Shown piece by piece: positions 12,401-21,989 of a stretch of DNA of 64,000 bases (positions are counted from its first letter, which is position 1; every line of letters begins with the position of its first letter). The DNA lies in contig LLEY01000117.1 of the NCBI GenBank assembly GCA_001414485.1, positions 1 through 64,000 of the forward strand, given 5' to 3'. This stretch comes from Calycina herbarum (Eukaryota > Ascomycota > Leotiomycetes > Helotiales > Pezizellaceae). The notes under the pieces are model-generated. The model was not told the DNA's origin. It did not search any database and saw only the letters and a program-made list of their open reading frames with translations. The position numbers and the translations under genes were made by a program.

Positions 12401-14220
12401 AGAGCTTGATACCGTGATCAATTCCTTTATAATGTACTGGTAACTTGTTTACTTCCTTCCTATCGAATGCTAGATAGAATTCCGGGCTAATCTAGCTAGG
12501 TAGCTTCGTCTGTAGGTCTGTATACTTCTTTTCTGCTAAGGCTTTTGTAATGTCTATAAGGCTTGCTATAAAGACCTGTAGCTTCTGTTTTCGATCTATA
12601 AGAAAGTAGAAGACGGCCGCGCTTACTTGCTTGTAGGAGTAAGACCTTTCTAGCTCGCTATAAACTTCTAACCTAGAGTCTTAGAAGAGCAAGCATCCCT
12701 TAGCAGTGTTAAGTAAAGCTTGCTCTCTCCTTAACTAAGATTTTCCTAGAATCATTTTATAGCCCTCGATCTTAGGGACTACGTAAGTATAAACCCGTTT
12801 CTGCTGGTAGCCTCCAATGTCTATGCTAAAAGATACTGCTTAGGATACAGCATCCTCTGATACTCCTTCTACTGACTGTAAATGCCTTGGTGTGATTTGT
12901 ACGTAAGAGAGCTGATAGCGACGGATAAAACGGTCTAAAACAATTCTATAGACTAAATACCTTGAATCTACTAAGGCTTATGAAGTAGCTACCCTATTTA
13001 CTAAAGCCGATATAAGAAGAGGTTTTTCGTTTATATATTCCTGCTTAAAATGTCTCTAAGTGTCTATTACTAACAACTTCCTTCGTCGCCCCTGCCTGCG
13101 CTTTCTAATAGGAGCTACTAGTTTTCTGAATCCGAGGAGACATTACCGTCTTCTTCTTCTAATTCTGGCGCTACTTCCTTAACCTCTGCCTTCTGTTTAC
13201 GGACCGAATCCGCTGTTACAGGTCGCCTTAGTAGTCTATACGGACATTCTTGAACAAAATGACTAGTAGCTCTGTAGCGAAGACAGCAACTAGTACGAGC
13301 ACGGTTGCTTCGTTCTTCCTAGGACACCTATTTAGTACGCTTAGTGCTAGTTGTTAAGACTTTAGTAGGTGCTAGTTCCTAATCCATACCCTCTACAGAT
13401 GCCTTATAGGTGACTTTCGGTCTGTTAGTGATATTACCGCTTGTTACCTGCTGTGTAGTATCTGTCGAGCGTTTCTAAGAGGTCTGTAGTGTTTCTAGGA
13501 GAGTCTAGGCCCTAGATCTTAATGTTTAAGCTTTATAAGCCCTTAAGCAGTTGTCCGTTTCTTTAATAATAGAGTAGTAAGACTCGAAGTTAGGTTAAGA
13601 AGGAACTATAATCATCGCCTTAACTAACTCGTTACTAAGGATTCGGTTAAGAGACACCTTTTTTGCGTCGTCTAGCTAAGATCCTCCTCTAGACTTCATA
13701 AGCAGGGCTTGCCATTCTGTAAAGACCTCTAAGAATGGTCTTGAGCCTTAGTAGAAGGATTCTAGCTTTCGTTACACTCTTTCCTTGGCCTACGGGTCTT
13801 TAAATATAAACTCTACTCGACCTAAGAAATCACTGCTATTGGCTAGCTCTAGCTTGCCCTATTCCTGTACCTATGCTTCTATTCTACGGAGCGCCTTACC
13901 CTATAAGGATCCGTTAAGTGCCTAAAACTTAACGTATTTAGTATATCTGTAGTAGTCGACTTCGATTTTAGCTTGTGCTTATTATAACTAAGCTTCTAGC
14001 TTGTTCGAGTCTCCGTAGAATTCTAGTAGTAGAGGAAGAGATTTCCTAGGTTTATTATCGTTGTAGATCATCTGTAAGCGAGCTTCCTCATCCTTCTTTT
14101 ACTCGTTCGTAATCCATAGACGATCGTCCTCTTAGGCAGATATTAACTGATTCCGCTGCTCTTGAATATACTGTAGGAACTAGGCAGGTAGCTGATTCAG
14201 CATACCGCCTTCTTATGGTT
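9478..14220 (-). pseudogene. Gypsy gag-pol with chromodomain, RIP-mutated
   Basis: Read from high to low coordinates: gag with a damaged zinc knuckle (about 13215-13290, ATSHFVQECPYR); RT with [20 protein letters not shown] and [20 protein letters not shown] (about 12147-12347) and an intact YVDDVLVFID loop near 11900; RNase H with [19 protein letters not shown] near 11290-11350; integrase with AFYPQTDGLTERVN near 10220-10262. At the C-terminus a chromodomain follows (about 9490-9640, EWQVERILGQRQKKLL then YKVKWTGYANPI). The chromodomain identifies it as a chromovirus. Many in-frame stops, mainly TAG, make it non-functional. Protease residues could not be placed with confidence. Confidence 0.9.
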
Positions 14221-14229
14221 CTCCTATTG

Positions 14230-14425
14230 TCTGTGAGTTCTGTAAATGCCGTGAAATGGCTCGTAAGTTCTAGTGTTGCTGTAAAGGCCCTTGAGTTCCA
14301 GTGTTGCTAAAATGGCTCGATATGTTCTAGTGTTGCTGTAAAGGCCTGTTATGTTCTAGTGTTGCTAAAATGGCCTAATGTGTTCCAGTGTTGCTGTAAA
14401 GGCCCGTTGTTCTAGTGTTGGTTTA
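14230..14425. repeat. Minisatellite in the Gypsy leader
   Basis: About six imperfect units of roughly 30-35 bp share GTTCTAGTGTTGCTGTAAAG or GTTGCTAAAATGGC. They lie between the 5' LTR (minus orientation) and the start of gag, so they belong to the Gypsy leader. Confidence 0.85.
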
Positions 14426-14439
14426 AGAATCGAATCTAA

Positions 14440-14680
14440 TGTTAGGACTTGTAGCAAATACTAATGAATTAAACTATAGAGGTGTCTATGTATAAGAAGA
14501 TTCGATTGTCCTTTCCAAGCTAGAGTCCTTGCTAACTTATATACTCAGTTAACTCATTCTAGAGGGTTCTGCCAAGGGTACTCTCGAAGGTTCTGTTACG
14601 TCCATGCGTTGCCAAGCGAGGTCACGTGAATGCGTCGCTGGAGTACTCCAAGACTTATTCCACGGGTGTAACCCTTGACA
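14440..14680 (-). repeat. Gypsy LTR (right in window)
   Basis: 241 bp. It differs from the other LTR at six sites, all within its first 120 bp and all RIP-type transitions. The remaining half is identical. Confidence 0.95.
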
Positions 14681-14685
14681 ATACC

Positions 14686-15645
14686 CTTATACTTGTAAAC
14701 AATGCTTTTGTAGCTAAGGAAGAAAGTGCTATTAAGGAAGCTGGATTTATGTTAAAGGATAGATAAGAACTTACTATTACCTATCTAATCCAGTTTAATA
14801 GAGGGCTAATTAGTAAGTATACGGATGGCTTATTTACGCTCACCTAGGATTACGTAAAGCACTTGAAGTTAGTATAAAAGGTGCTAGCGGAGATATCCAA
14901 TACTAAAGGCACTTCCCGTATAGTATCTACTAAGGATTAATACGTTGCTTAGCGTGCTCGTGGAGCATATTTAGCAACAGTATCCTAGCCAGAAGCTGCC
15001 TTTGATTTGTCATATGCTGCTTAGACAACCGATCCGCAAGAGGATGATATTAGCCTTCTTAATAAACGAATTTAATAGCAAATCGACAATGCTACAAGAG
15101 GGCTTAAATACGTCAAATTGGATTAAAACTCGCTTAAGCTATATGCTTTTACGGATGGTGCTTTTGTAGGTAATAAGGATCTATCGTCATAAATCGGCTA
15201 CGTTATCACACTTACGGACAAGGACAATAATGCCAATATTCTGCACTGGTCTTCTACCAAGTGTAAGAGAGTTACTCGCAACGTTTTAGCCTCTGAATTA
15301 TACGCAATGAGTTCCGGATTCGATGCTACAGCTGCTATTAAATCAACCCTGGAAAGTATATTAGGCTTTAAGGTTCCGCTCGTTGCATGTACCGATTCGA
15401 AGTCCATTTACGAGTGTATGGCTAAGCTAGGCACTACCAAGGAGAAGAGATTGATGATTGACGTCATGTATCTACGAGAGGTATACGAGCTAAGAGAGAT
15501 TGACGAGATTAAGTGGATCGATGGCAAAAGCAACCCTGCAGATGCTATGACCAAGAAGGATTCCTGTAACGCTTTGTAGAAGCTAATCGATACTAATAAG
15601 CTAGATATTAAGCTTATGGAATGGGTGGAACGGAACGAAGGATAG
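14686..15645 (+). pseudogene. Copia pol, 3' part (RT end and RNase H)
   Basis: The frame resumes as LILVNNAFVAKEE directly after the Gypsy target duplication. It runs through the RT thumb to Copia-type RNase H: FTDGAFVGNKDLSS, ILHWSSTKCKRVTRNVLASE, CTDSKSIYECMAKLGTT, then IKWIDGKSNPADAMTKKDS. A stretch of about 90 codons (15307-15579) has no stop. Earlier parts carry several TAG/TAA codons. The frame ends at TAG 15643-15645. Confidence 0.9.
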
Positions 15646-15771
15646 TAGGACCTTTGAATAGAGTAATCTTATTGGTCAAGGGCATGGAATGGAGGGTTGT
15701 GGTTGGCTAGACTAGATGGGGGATTTTGATGATTTTTGGGCACCCACTTCTACCTTTTGAAGAAGTGCCAG

Positions 15772-15921
15772 TGTCGGTATATTACTGAGTGAATAGCACT
15801 CCACGTGACCTTCTCGCTTAAGGTCTATTTAAGTAAACCGAGTAGCTAACTTTACTCGGTATGCACGAACGATAATATACTCTTTTTGCATCATGCTATT
15901 GGCCACCAAGTCATACCAACA
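15772..15921 (+). repeat. Copia 3' LTR
   Basis: 150 bp, followed directly by the target duplication CCTAC (15922-15926). Confidence 0.97.
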
Positions 15922-16028
15922 CCTACAAAGGCTAGAACATTTAATGAACTCCTTATGATTCAATGACCGGGAATATATTTATACTGGCGCAGCATGCGCT
16001 ATATTGATGTTCTTCGAAAGAAGTCCTC

Positions 16029-16377
16029 GACTGTGTTAAAATGCCCGATGGTCATGGCTGGTCTCTAACTGCCGGCACAAATTTCGGCTAAAACGACGAA
16101 GTAGAATATAAGCACATCGATGCTCAAGTGGCGTCAAGGACTTGTGGGTAACTTACTTGTGTTGCTAATGCGAGGATTTTAATTTACAATGATTGTATTC
16201 CCTCTTTCGCCTACTCTAATTTTCGCGAGTTTGTTGACTGTGATTTGAGAGAATGATCATACGATTACAGCAACTAGTATAATTATCGCCGCTTACGCCG
16301 GGGCTATTCCGGAGGTTTGTGGGAAGAAGGGAAAGGCGGATAGGCTTTCAACAGTGAGGACCTTGTTTGGTTTATGA
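16029..16377 (+). pseudogene. Small secreted cysteine-rich family, copy 2, RIP-damaged
   Basis: A frame starts DCVKMPDGHGWSLTAGTNFG and continues to TCG-stop-LTCVANARILIYND. Aligned with copy 3 (TCGQLTCVGQAGISICND), the two stops are TAA where CAA (Gln) is expected, and the Cys before ND is TAC where TGC is expected. All three changes are CpA/TpG to TpA. The next exon (about 16274) resumes with AAYAGAIPEVCG and then loses the family pattern, ending at TGA near 16375. No signal-peptide exon is found upstream. It lies about 100 bp from the Copia 3' LTR. Confidence 0.6.
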
Positions 16378-16810
16378 GGGAGTTGTTGTACCTCATCCTT
16401 AGTCTCCTTTTTTTTCAAAGAGCATTCACCGTGAATTCCAAGTTTAATTTGATGTGGTAGTGGATTTGCACAGCTGGTTTTCACTCAGATGAATCAACCT
16501 AATGATTTGCTTGGTGAAGCTTTGTAAATAATGGACCAAAATGTCTGTACAGGCAGTGAATCAAGATTTATAAGCCTGTGTAAATTGCATATTGACGTGA
16601 ATGAGGATGTCTTTAATGAATCAGTGCAATTATTACAATGGTAATTGTTCCTACCATTCAAAGCCATTAGTTCCAACTTCTTTACAGTCGCATAATGTTG
16701 AGAAGAAAAGAAATATATAATTGCAGTACCTGTACTCCTAGATTGAAAGTTGAAACATACGCAAATAGATACAACAAGAACACACAAAGACTGCTTTCAC
16801 AAAGCCGGAA
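16378..16810. other. Spacer between family copies 2 and 3
   Basis: No supported gene. Short open frames on the minus strand lack structure. Confidence 0.5.
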
Positions 16811-17694
16811 ATGAAGTCCGCAACCCTCCTGATTACCCCGCTGGGTCTGTCACTTCAAGTAACTATCTCTAGCCCAATTATCGGCCCACTAAATTGATGG
16901 AGTTCCAGACATTCGCATTACCCACTCCAGATATCACTCGTTCCGAATCTCCAATACTATACAAAGATGTATCTTCAGTTATTTCGAGCTCCACTCTCGA
17001 AGTTGTAGGACTGTGAACATCGAGAAACGAGGTCAAGTAAGTTTTCACCCTTGCCCCTCCCCGGAACCCATTTTGACCATCTGATCTAACGCACAAACTC
17101 CACCATAGCAAAGCGTACTCTGTTGTTCGGCCATGACGGATGCCAATGGCTGGGTGGGTATTCTCGGAGTTATTCTTTCCTCTTTCGGGTTGTCTCGGGA
17201 GGGTTAAGACACCATTTCCTCAGACAACCCACTTCCTCCTCTTTTCCTCAACCATACTTCTAGAAAGAGTAATACTAACTCCGAGATCATCTGCAGCTAC
17301 CAACAGCCGACGCAAATCTAGGATTTAATATCGATGAAGCAGATAAATCTCACGGCGTAGTCGAGGTACCACGGAAAACCTGCGGACAACTTACCTGCGT
17401 TGGTCAAGCAGGAATATCAATATGCAATGATGTTTGTACCATCCCTTTCACTTAGTGGCCCAATACTTCAAATGCAAGACAGACGAGTAAAAACACTGAC
17501 TCCTGGAATAGAATGACCATACTGTTCGCGTAGATATGAAAGTTGTTTCTGCCTATGCTGGGGCAATAAAAGATATCTGTGGAAGGACAGGACAAGGATA
17601 TTGCGGACAGACTTTTGATGACGGAGGATTTAATGTTATTGCTAGAGCGGAGACGTGCGAGCATCTACAGTTGTTTGTTGTACCACATCCATAG
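16811..17694 (+). CDS. Small secreted cysteine-rich protein, family copy 3 (KP4-like?)
   Basis: Five exons are proposed: 16811-16858, 16909-17036, 17109-17153, 17297-17431, 17512-17694. Exon 1 plus the start of exon 2 give a signal peptide (MKSATLLITPLGLSLQTFALP). Exon 2 ends IEKRGQ with a Kex2-like site, but its two halves are in different frames (128 nt, TGA if read straight through), so a frameshift or unseen splice exists there. Exons 3-5 are in phase 0 with ACTAAC or CTGAC branch sites and give SVLCCSAMTDANGW, KTCGQLTCVGQAGISICND and AYAGAIKDICGRTGQGYCGQ, then FDDGGFNVIARAETC. This is the best-preserved mature region of the family. A KP4-type killer-protein fold is speculative. Confidence 0.5.
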
Positions 17695-17945
17695 ATCGGT
17701 GTTGATGGGGGAGGGTTTTTTCTTGAGTTCGCTTTATACACTGGGGAGATAGACATAGGGGAGTAGAGTTTAGATACTCAAGCCTCGTCATACTAATAAT
17801 ATTCAAAATCTTATGATTGATCTTCAACGCATGATGATGAGCTATCACGAAATATTCCTGCTCCAGACTATTCATTTAGAAAATTATTCTCCCAAGGAAA
17901 AACAGGCAGTACATCAAACCACGCATTCTCCCCCCTTCGCACCAA

Positions 17946-19766
17946 TCACACAAAAGTTCTAGGTCTGAACTGCACCATAGGACCATTCTTAATAGCAAGA
18001 TAGTTATCCCCAACCTGAAAGTTTCCCTTGCCCCTCCTTCCCCATCCCAGTTCGTTTTTCCCTCCGCCCACATCATCCCCTTCAACACATTTAACTTCCA
18101 TCCTCCATACTGTCCTTCCTACGACAATCATCATCTCCAACATCGCTAATTTCATCCCAGCACAATTCCCAACCCCAGCAGAGAATGGAAAAAACCCAGT
18201 TTTTGCTCTCGCCACATCCTCAGCAGTGACTCCTGTTTGCTCATCAACAATCCATCTCTCTGGTCGAAAGATCCATGGATCCTGATATATAGCATCTTGA
18301 TGCATAAGCGAGAAGCTGCTTGTACCGATTTGTGTTCCTTCTGGTATATATATCCCATCAACTTTCAAACCTCCTGGAAGGACTTCCCTTGGTAACTCGG
18401 ATGGGACGGGTGGTGTCATACGTAAAGATTCATCGATACAAGCCCGTAGGTATTGACAAGAGGCCAATTTCGTCCCGCTGACGATCTCATCCACATCGTC
18501 AAACTTACCCCTCACTTCCCCTATCAACTTCTCATAGACCCTCTGATTACGCGTGAGGTAGAAAAACACGGCGCAAAGAGTAACAGAAGTAGTATCCGTC
18601 CCGGCAATAATCAAAAGCGAAGCCTCGGACATCAACTCAATGGGCGTATACGCCGGTCCACCTCTTTCCGGATTTTCCGCTTGGAAAAGATAATGAAAAA
18701 TATCTTTCCTCGTCTCCTGTCCTTCTTCTCTTTCTTTTTTGAGATTCTCTTCTTCTTGGGTTCGTTTCGCGACACTCGCTTGTACGAATTCGCGGAATTC
18801 TTTGCCTTTGCTCCCTCTAATGCGCTCCATGAGATAATCTAAACCTCTGGGTTTTAAGTGGATGTAAAGGCCGAGAAAGGGTGATTTCGTGATCTTGCGG
18901 GCATTAGTAATGTTCTCTCAATCCCAACGACAGGACAAGAATAAAAATCCGCATTTCGTGCACAACTCACAGGGTAAAGGATTTTCAAAGAAGAAGCTAT
19001 ATTTTCTGGGATGGTTTTCAAAGGATTATCCCCAGGCTCCTTGCTCTCGAAGGACCTTCCGAATGCCAAGTCACCTAGGATATCAAAGACAAGAAAACCG
19101 ATCAAATCTGTCGCATTAGTCGGTTTTGTCCACTCTCCGGGCTCCAGATGCTCGATCAACAGTTCGCACCATCTATCAACATTTTTGACGATAAATGTCT
19201 CAGCGGAACGCACTGCATTTTCTGAGAATGCAGCATTCAAAACTCTTCGTTTCTTAGCGTGGATAACTTTGTCGACGGTATTAAGTGTATTTGTCGACTC
19301 CTTACTCCTGGGAAAAATCTCGTAGAATTTCCCTTTTTTAACGTTGGGTTTCGCATTGTGAATACTGGCATGTCCCGTCGGAGAATTCACCATGACGCCA
19401 TTGGGTTGGAAGCGAAAAATATCACCTAGAGTATATCAACTTCAAGCCTCCGAACCTATTATATAGGTAGAAAGAGTGTGTACCATAAATCTGATGACAT
19501 TGCCAAATCCATATGTGACGAGTTCCCTTGAGCGCATAGTAGAAGGACGGAATGCCTGATATTTTCGCGAAGAAAGGACCAGGAAGCTTCGTGAGAGGGC
19601 TGAATTAGAGATTATATATTGCAGATCCAAGGAACTGACATGGTTAGTGGGTGAAAGTATGCATCGTCAATGGAGTGGGCTTTCTTACGTAGAAGAGGAT
19701 GATTACAAATAAAGAGAGAAACCATTGGCTTGTATCTTTCTCTGGCATCATCTTTGATGGTTGCAT
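17946..19766 (-). CDS. Cytochrome P450 monooxygenase with premature stop
   Basis: Four exons (19766-19689, 19634-19484, 19425-18971, 18893-17946) join in correct phase to 543 codons, the usual length for fungal P450s. An N-terminal membrane anchor (WFLSLFVIILFY) is followed by KLPGPFFAKI, the I-helix AGTDTTS, the ExxR motif ESLR, PERW, and the heme loop FFPFSAGVGNCAGMKLAM with its Cys ligand. The sequence resembles CYP65-like enzymes of secondary metabolism. Codon 36 is TAA within AIYNL-stop-FSPLTKLPGP, where P450s usually have an aromatic residue. Every other junction and frame is intact. Either this is a very young pseudogene, a sequencing error, or a null allele. No other secondary-metabolism gene is adjacent. 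Confidence 0.85.
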
Positions 19767-20636
19767 CGAGTCGTTTGCTTGATGATGCGAAGAATAAGTC
19801 TTGAGTTATTGGCTCGTAAAGTTGGAGACGTGCTTTGGAAGTTTTCAGTTATTTGAAAGTGCAAGGGATTTGAGAGCAAGAACGGAGAGTTAAGTTCGTG
19901 TTGAGTCGGTGTTGGTTGGATGTGTAACACGGGATTAGCCTATTATCCGAATACCCGTACCTAATCAACTCTTCGAGACTAGGTATAAAGATAAGCTATT
20001 CGCATGAAATGAAGGAAAACCATAGGAGGATGCGAGGAACTTACATGAGTCAGGAAAGAATTACAACTTCTTGGATTGATGTATCTTCGGAACCAATCAG
20101 GTGATATAAATAATACCGCCTGCAGTCAACACAGTCCTTTCAACTGCCGTCACACTTTTTTTCCTTCAGGTATCAGCGATTTGGCGTAAATGAAGTGTAA
20201 ATTTTCATCATACTTTGGGTGGGGATAATATACTTCAGTCCTGTGGGAGATATAATCCAGGCGGCTCGCTGTTTTACTTCAGCCCTCATCCAACTTATTT
20301 TCTCAACCACTCTAGCTTGACTTCCGTCGACTCCAAGAACGATCGGCTCGTTCTAGTCTCGGTGAGTTTCTTTCCGGCAGTTATTTAAAGTTGGATGGTT
20401 TGAGAAAGGAGGTTAGAGATGGATTTGTTTTGTTTTGCTGTTACTATGTCGCGATGGAGATGAGTTGGGCGGTTAGGGGGGGGTGATGATGAGGCTGTGC
20501 CAACCCACGAAGAACATCCTCTCAATGTTCTCTACCCAAACTCTTTGCCTACTTTTCTATCACTCTATTTAATCTTCACAACGTATTCGTCAATCTTTCC
20601 TCATATAGTAATTCTCAAAGGCAGTGGCATCAAGGG
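19767..20636. other. P450 upstream region
   Basis: No supported gene. It contains the presumed P450 promoter. A G-rich run occurs near 20475. Confidence 0.5.
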
Positions 20637-21420
20637 ATGGCAGATCCTTTATCCAGCCTTGGCCTTGCATCGAACGTAGTGCAGCTTATCGCGTTGGCCA
20701 GCGATCTCATCTCCAAAGGCTATGTTAGCAGACAGTGTGGGCAAAGATTACTCAAGTACTCAAGTAGTACGCTGAGTTACTCTGAGTAGAGTAGAGTAGA
20801 GTTTAAGTAGCGACTCCTTTAAGTAGAGTAGAGTAGTTACTCAAGACTACTTAAGTAGTACTCTAAGTAGTATAGAAAGTACGTAGATAAGTAAATAGTC
20901 TATGTTTATAAGAGAAATATAAGATAGAAGATTACTATCTAACTAATAATAAAGCAATTATTTCAAGTTCGCTTCTTGAGACTCCTTCTCCTCCTTCTCT
21001 CTCATCTTTTCATTCTCCCTTTAGTCTTATCCTCCAAATAGAGGCAGCCGGCGCCGCTCCTAACATAACCTCTGAGCCCCGGCCTAACTCGGTTCGATAC
21101 AGCCCACATTACTCTGAGTACTCTGACTAACTCAGAGTATTATAGAGTAGAGTAGAGCAGTACTCAAAATCAGTTAAATAATATAAAGTAGGTACCTACT
21201 ACTCTACCCTACCCTACTCTACTCTACTCTACTCTACTCTCCTCTACTCTACCCTACTCTCCTCTACTCTACTCATTCCCCACACTGTTAGCGTTAGAAG
21301 ACGGAGCCTTGGTAGAGAATCTCGAATTGGAAACAGACCTGAGTCTTGGTCTAGTTTGCTCCATTTGCAAAGTGGTAGAACTCTTATCAGCAATTGAAAA
21401 ACAACTCCAGACGAAGAAAA
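20637..21420 (+). pseudogene. NLR N-terminal domain fragment, split by a hAT-like element
   Basis: The frame starts MADPLSSLGLASNVVQLIAL and runs ASDLISKGY up to 20724. It resumes after the insertion with DGALVENLELETDLSLGL (about 21300-21350). Both halves match the N-terminal domain typical of fungal STAND/NACHT proteins, which usually reads ...SKGYEVY..DGALVENLELET. Re-joining at the target site leaves one extra base, so a frameshift is also present. After about 21420 the sequence becomes A-rich and family similarity is lost. No NACHT domain follows. This is a relic, not a gene. Confidence 0.7.
20733..21287. mobile_element. hAT-like MITE with TACTC pentamer arrays
   Basis: The ends are CAGTGTGGG and CCCACACTG. 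They are flanked by TTAGCAGA (20725-20732) and TTAGCGTT (21288-21295), an 8-bp duplication matching at the first five bases. Inside, near each end, are opposite-facing arrays of the pentamer GAGTA/TACTC (about 20745-20890 and 21108-21272). The centre (about 20900-21105) is unrelated and has no coding frame. The element interrupts the NLR N-terminal fragment. Confidence 0.75.
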
Positions 21421-21989
21421 AAAAAAGAAAAGAAACTCTTCCCCTACATAAAATTTTCTCACCAACCCCTTTATTTCGCCATCTTATAAAACCTTCAACC
21501 TTCAATAAAACTCGACGCGCTCCGATGAGAGAAACATCAAGAGTAAAAAACACCAAGAGTAAAAAGCCCACCCACAACAATCACCTCACCCAGGAAAGGT
21601 CCCAGCACCCCCGCTCTGCAAAAGAATTCAAGGCCCCCCCACCCCCCTTTCTGACCCCCCTAAATTCCAAAAGAACCCCAGATCAAGAAAAGGTCCTCTT
21701 ATACAAGACTCCATTCATTCCCTTCTTACCCGCTGAATTTTCCTTTGTGGTGCCGGCTGAGTTATTAAAGTGTGTTCTCTCAAGAGAGGAGAATCATCAC
21801 CTCGAGTCCAAACTCTTCAATCATGATATACTTTGTTCATTATTTTATTACTCCATTATCTCAACCCAGCTATCCCACATCCCAGCAAATGTATTCAGCA
21901 AACCATCATTGTACCGACCCTATGCCTCATATCCGAGCAACCCCAAGCTAAAGCAAAGATATCAACAAAAGTCCTCCCTATCTACACCC
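21421..21989. other. 3' flank of beta-glucosidase
   Basis: It lies downstream of the minus-strand GH3 gene. A long plus-strand frame crosses it but has low-complexity Lys/Pro-rich composition and no motif. No gene is supported. Confidence 0.5.

Larger units (their letters stand above)
9209..14680 (-). mobile_element. Chromodomain Gypsy retrotransposon nested in Copia RT
   Basis: Two 241-bp LTRs (9209-9449 and 14440-14680) begin TGT(C/T)AGG and end TTGACA. They are flanked by a perfect 5-bp duplication ATACC (9204-9208 and 14681-14685). The element is 5,472 bp. Genes read on the minus strand, opposite to the host Copia element. A purine tract (AGGAAGGGGGG in minus orientation, about 9452-9462) sits next to the minus-strand 3' LTR, as expected for a polypurine tract. 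The LTR pair differs at six positions, all CpA-to-TpA or TpG-to-TpA. Removing the element and one ATACC restores the Copia frame through TDDTLILVN. Confidence 0.97.
4558..15921 (+). mobile_element. Copia LTR retrotransposon, RIP-mutated, carrying a nested Gypsy element
   Basis: Two 150-bp LTRs (4558-4707 and 15772-15921) start TGTCGG and end AACA. They are flanked by a perfect 5-bp duplication CCTAC (4553-4557 and 15922-15926). The two LTRs differ at only two places, both C-to-T before A in the left copy. Without the 5,477-bp insertion (Gypsy plus one target copy) the element would be about 5.9 kb. The leader 4708-5782 holds imperfect ACTTGTA/ACCTTG-type repeats and no open gene. The gag, protease, integrase, RT, RNase H order is Ty1/Copia. 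The coding region is riddled with TAG and TAA where Gln or Trp is expected, so the element is dead. Confidence 0.97.

Noticed and set aside
5783..15645. Reassigned stop codons (TAG/TAA read as Gln) in the Copia element
   Set aside because: Trp codons are also replaced by TAG, and normal genes in the window use standard stops; RIP explains both changes.
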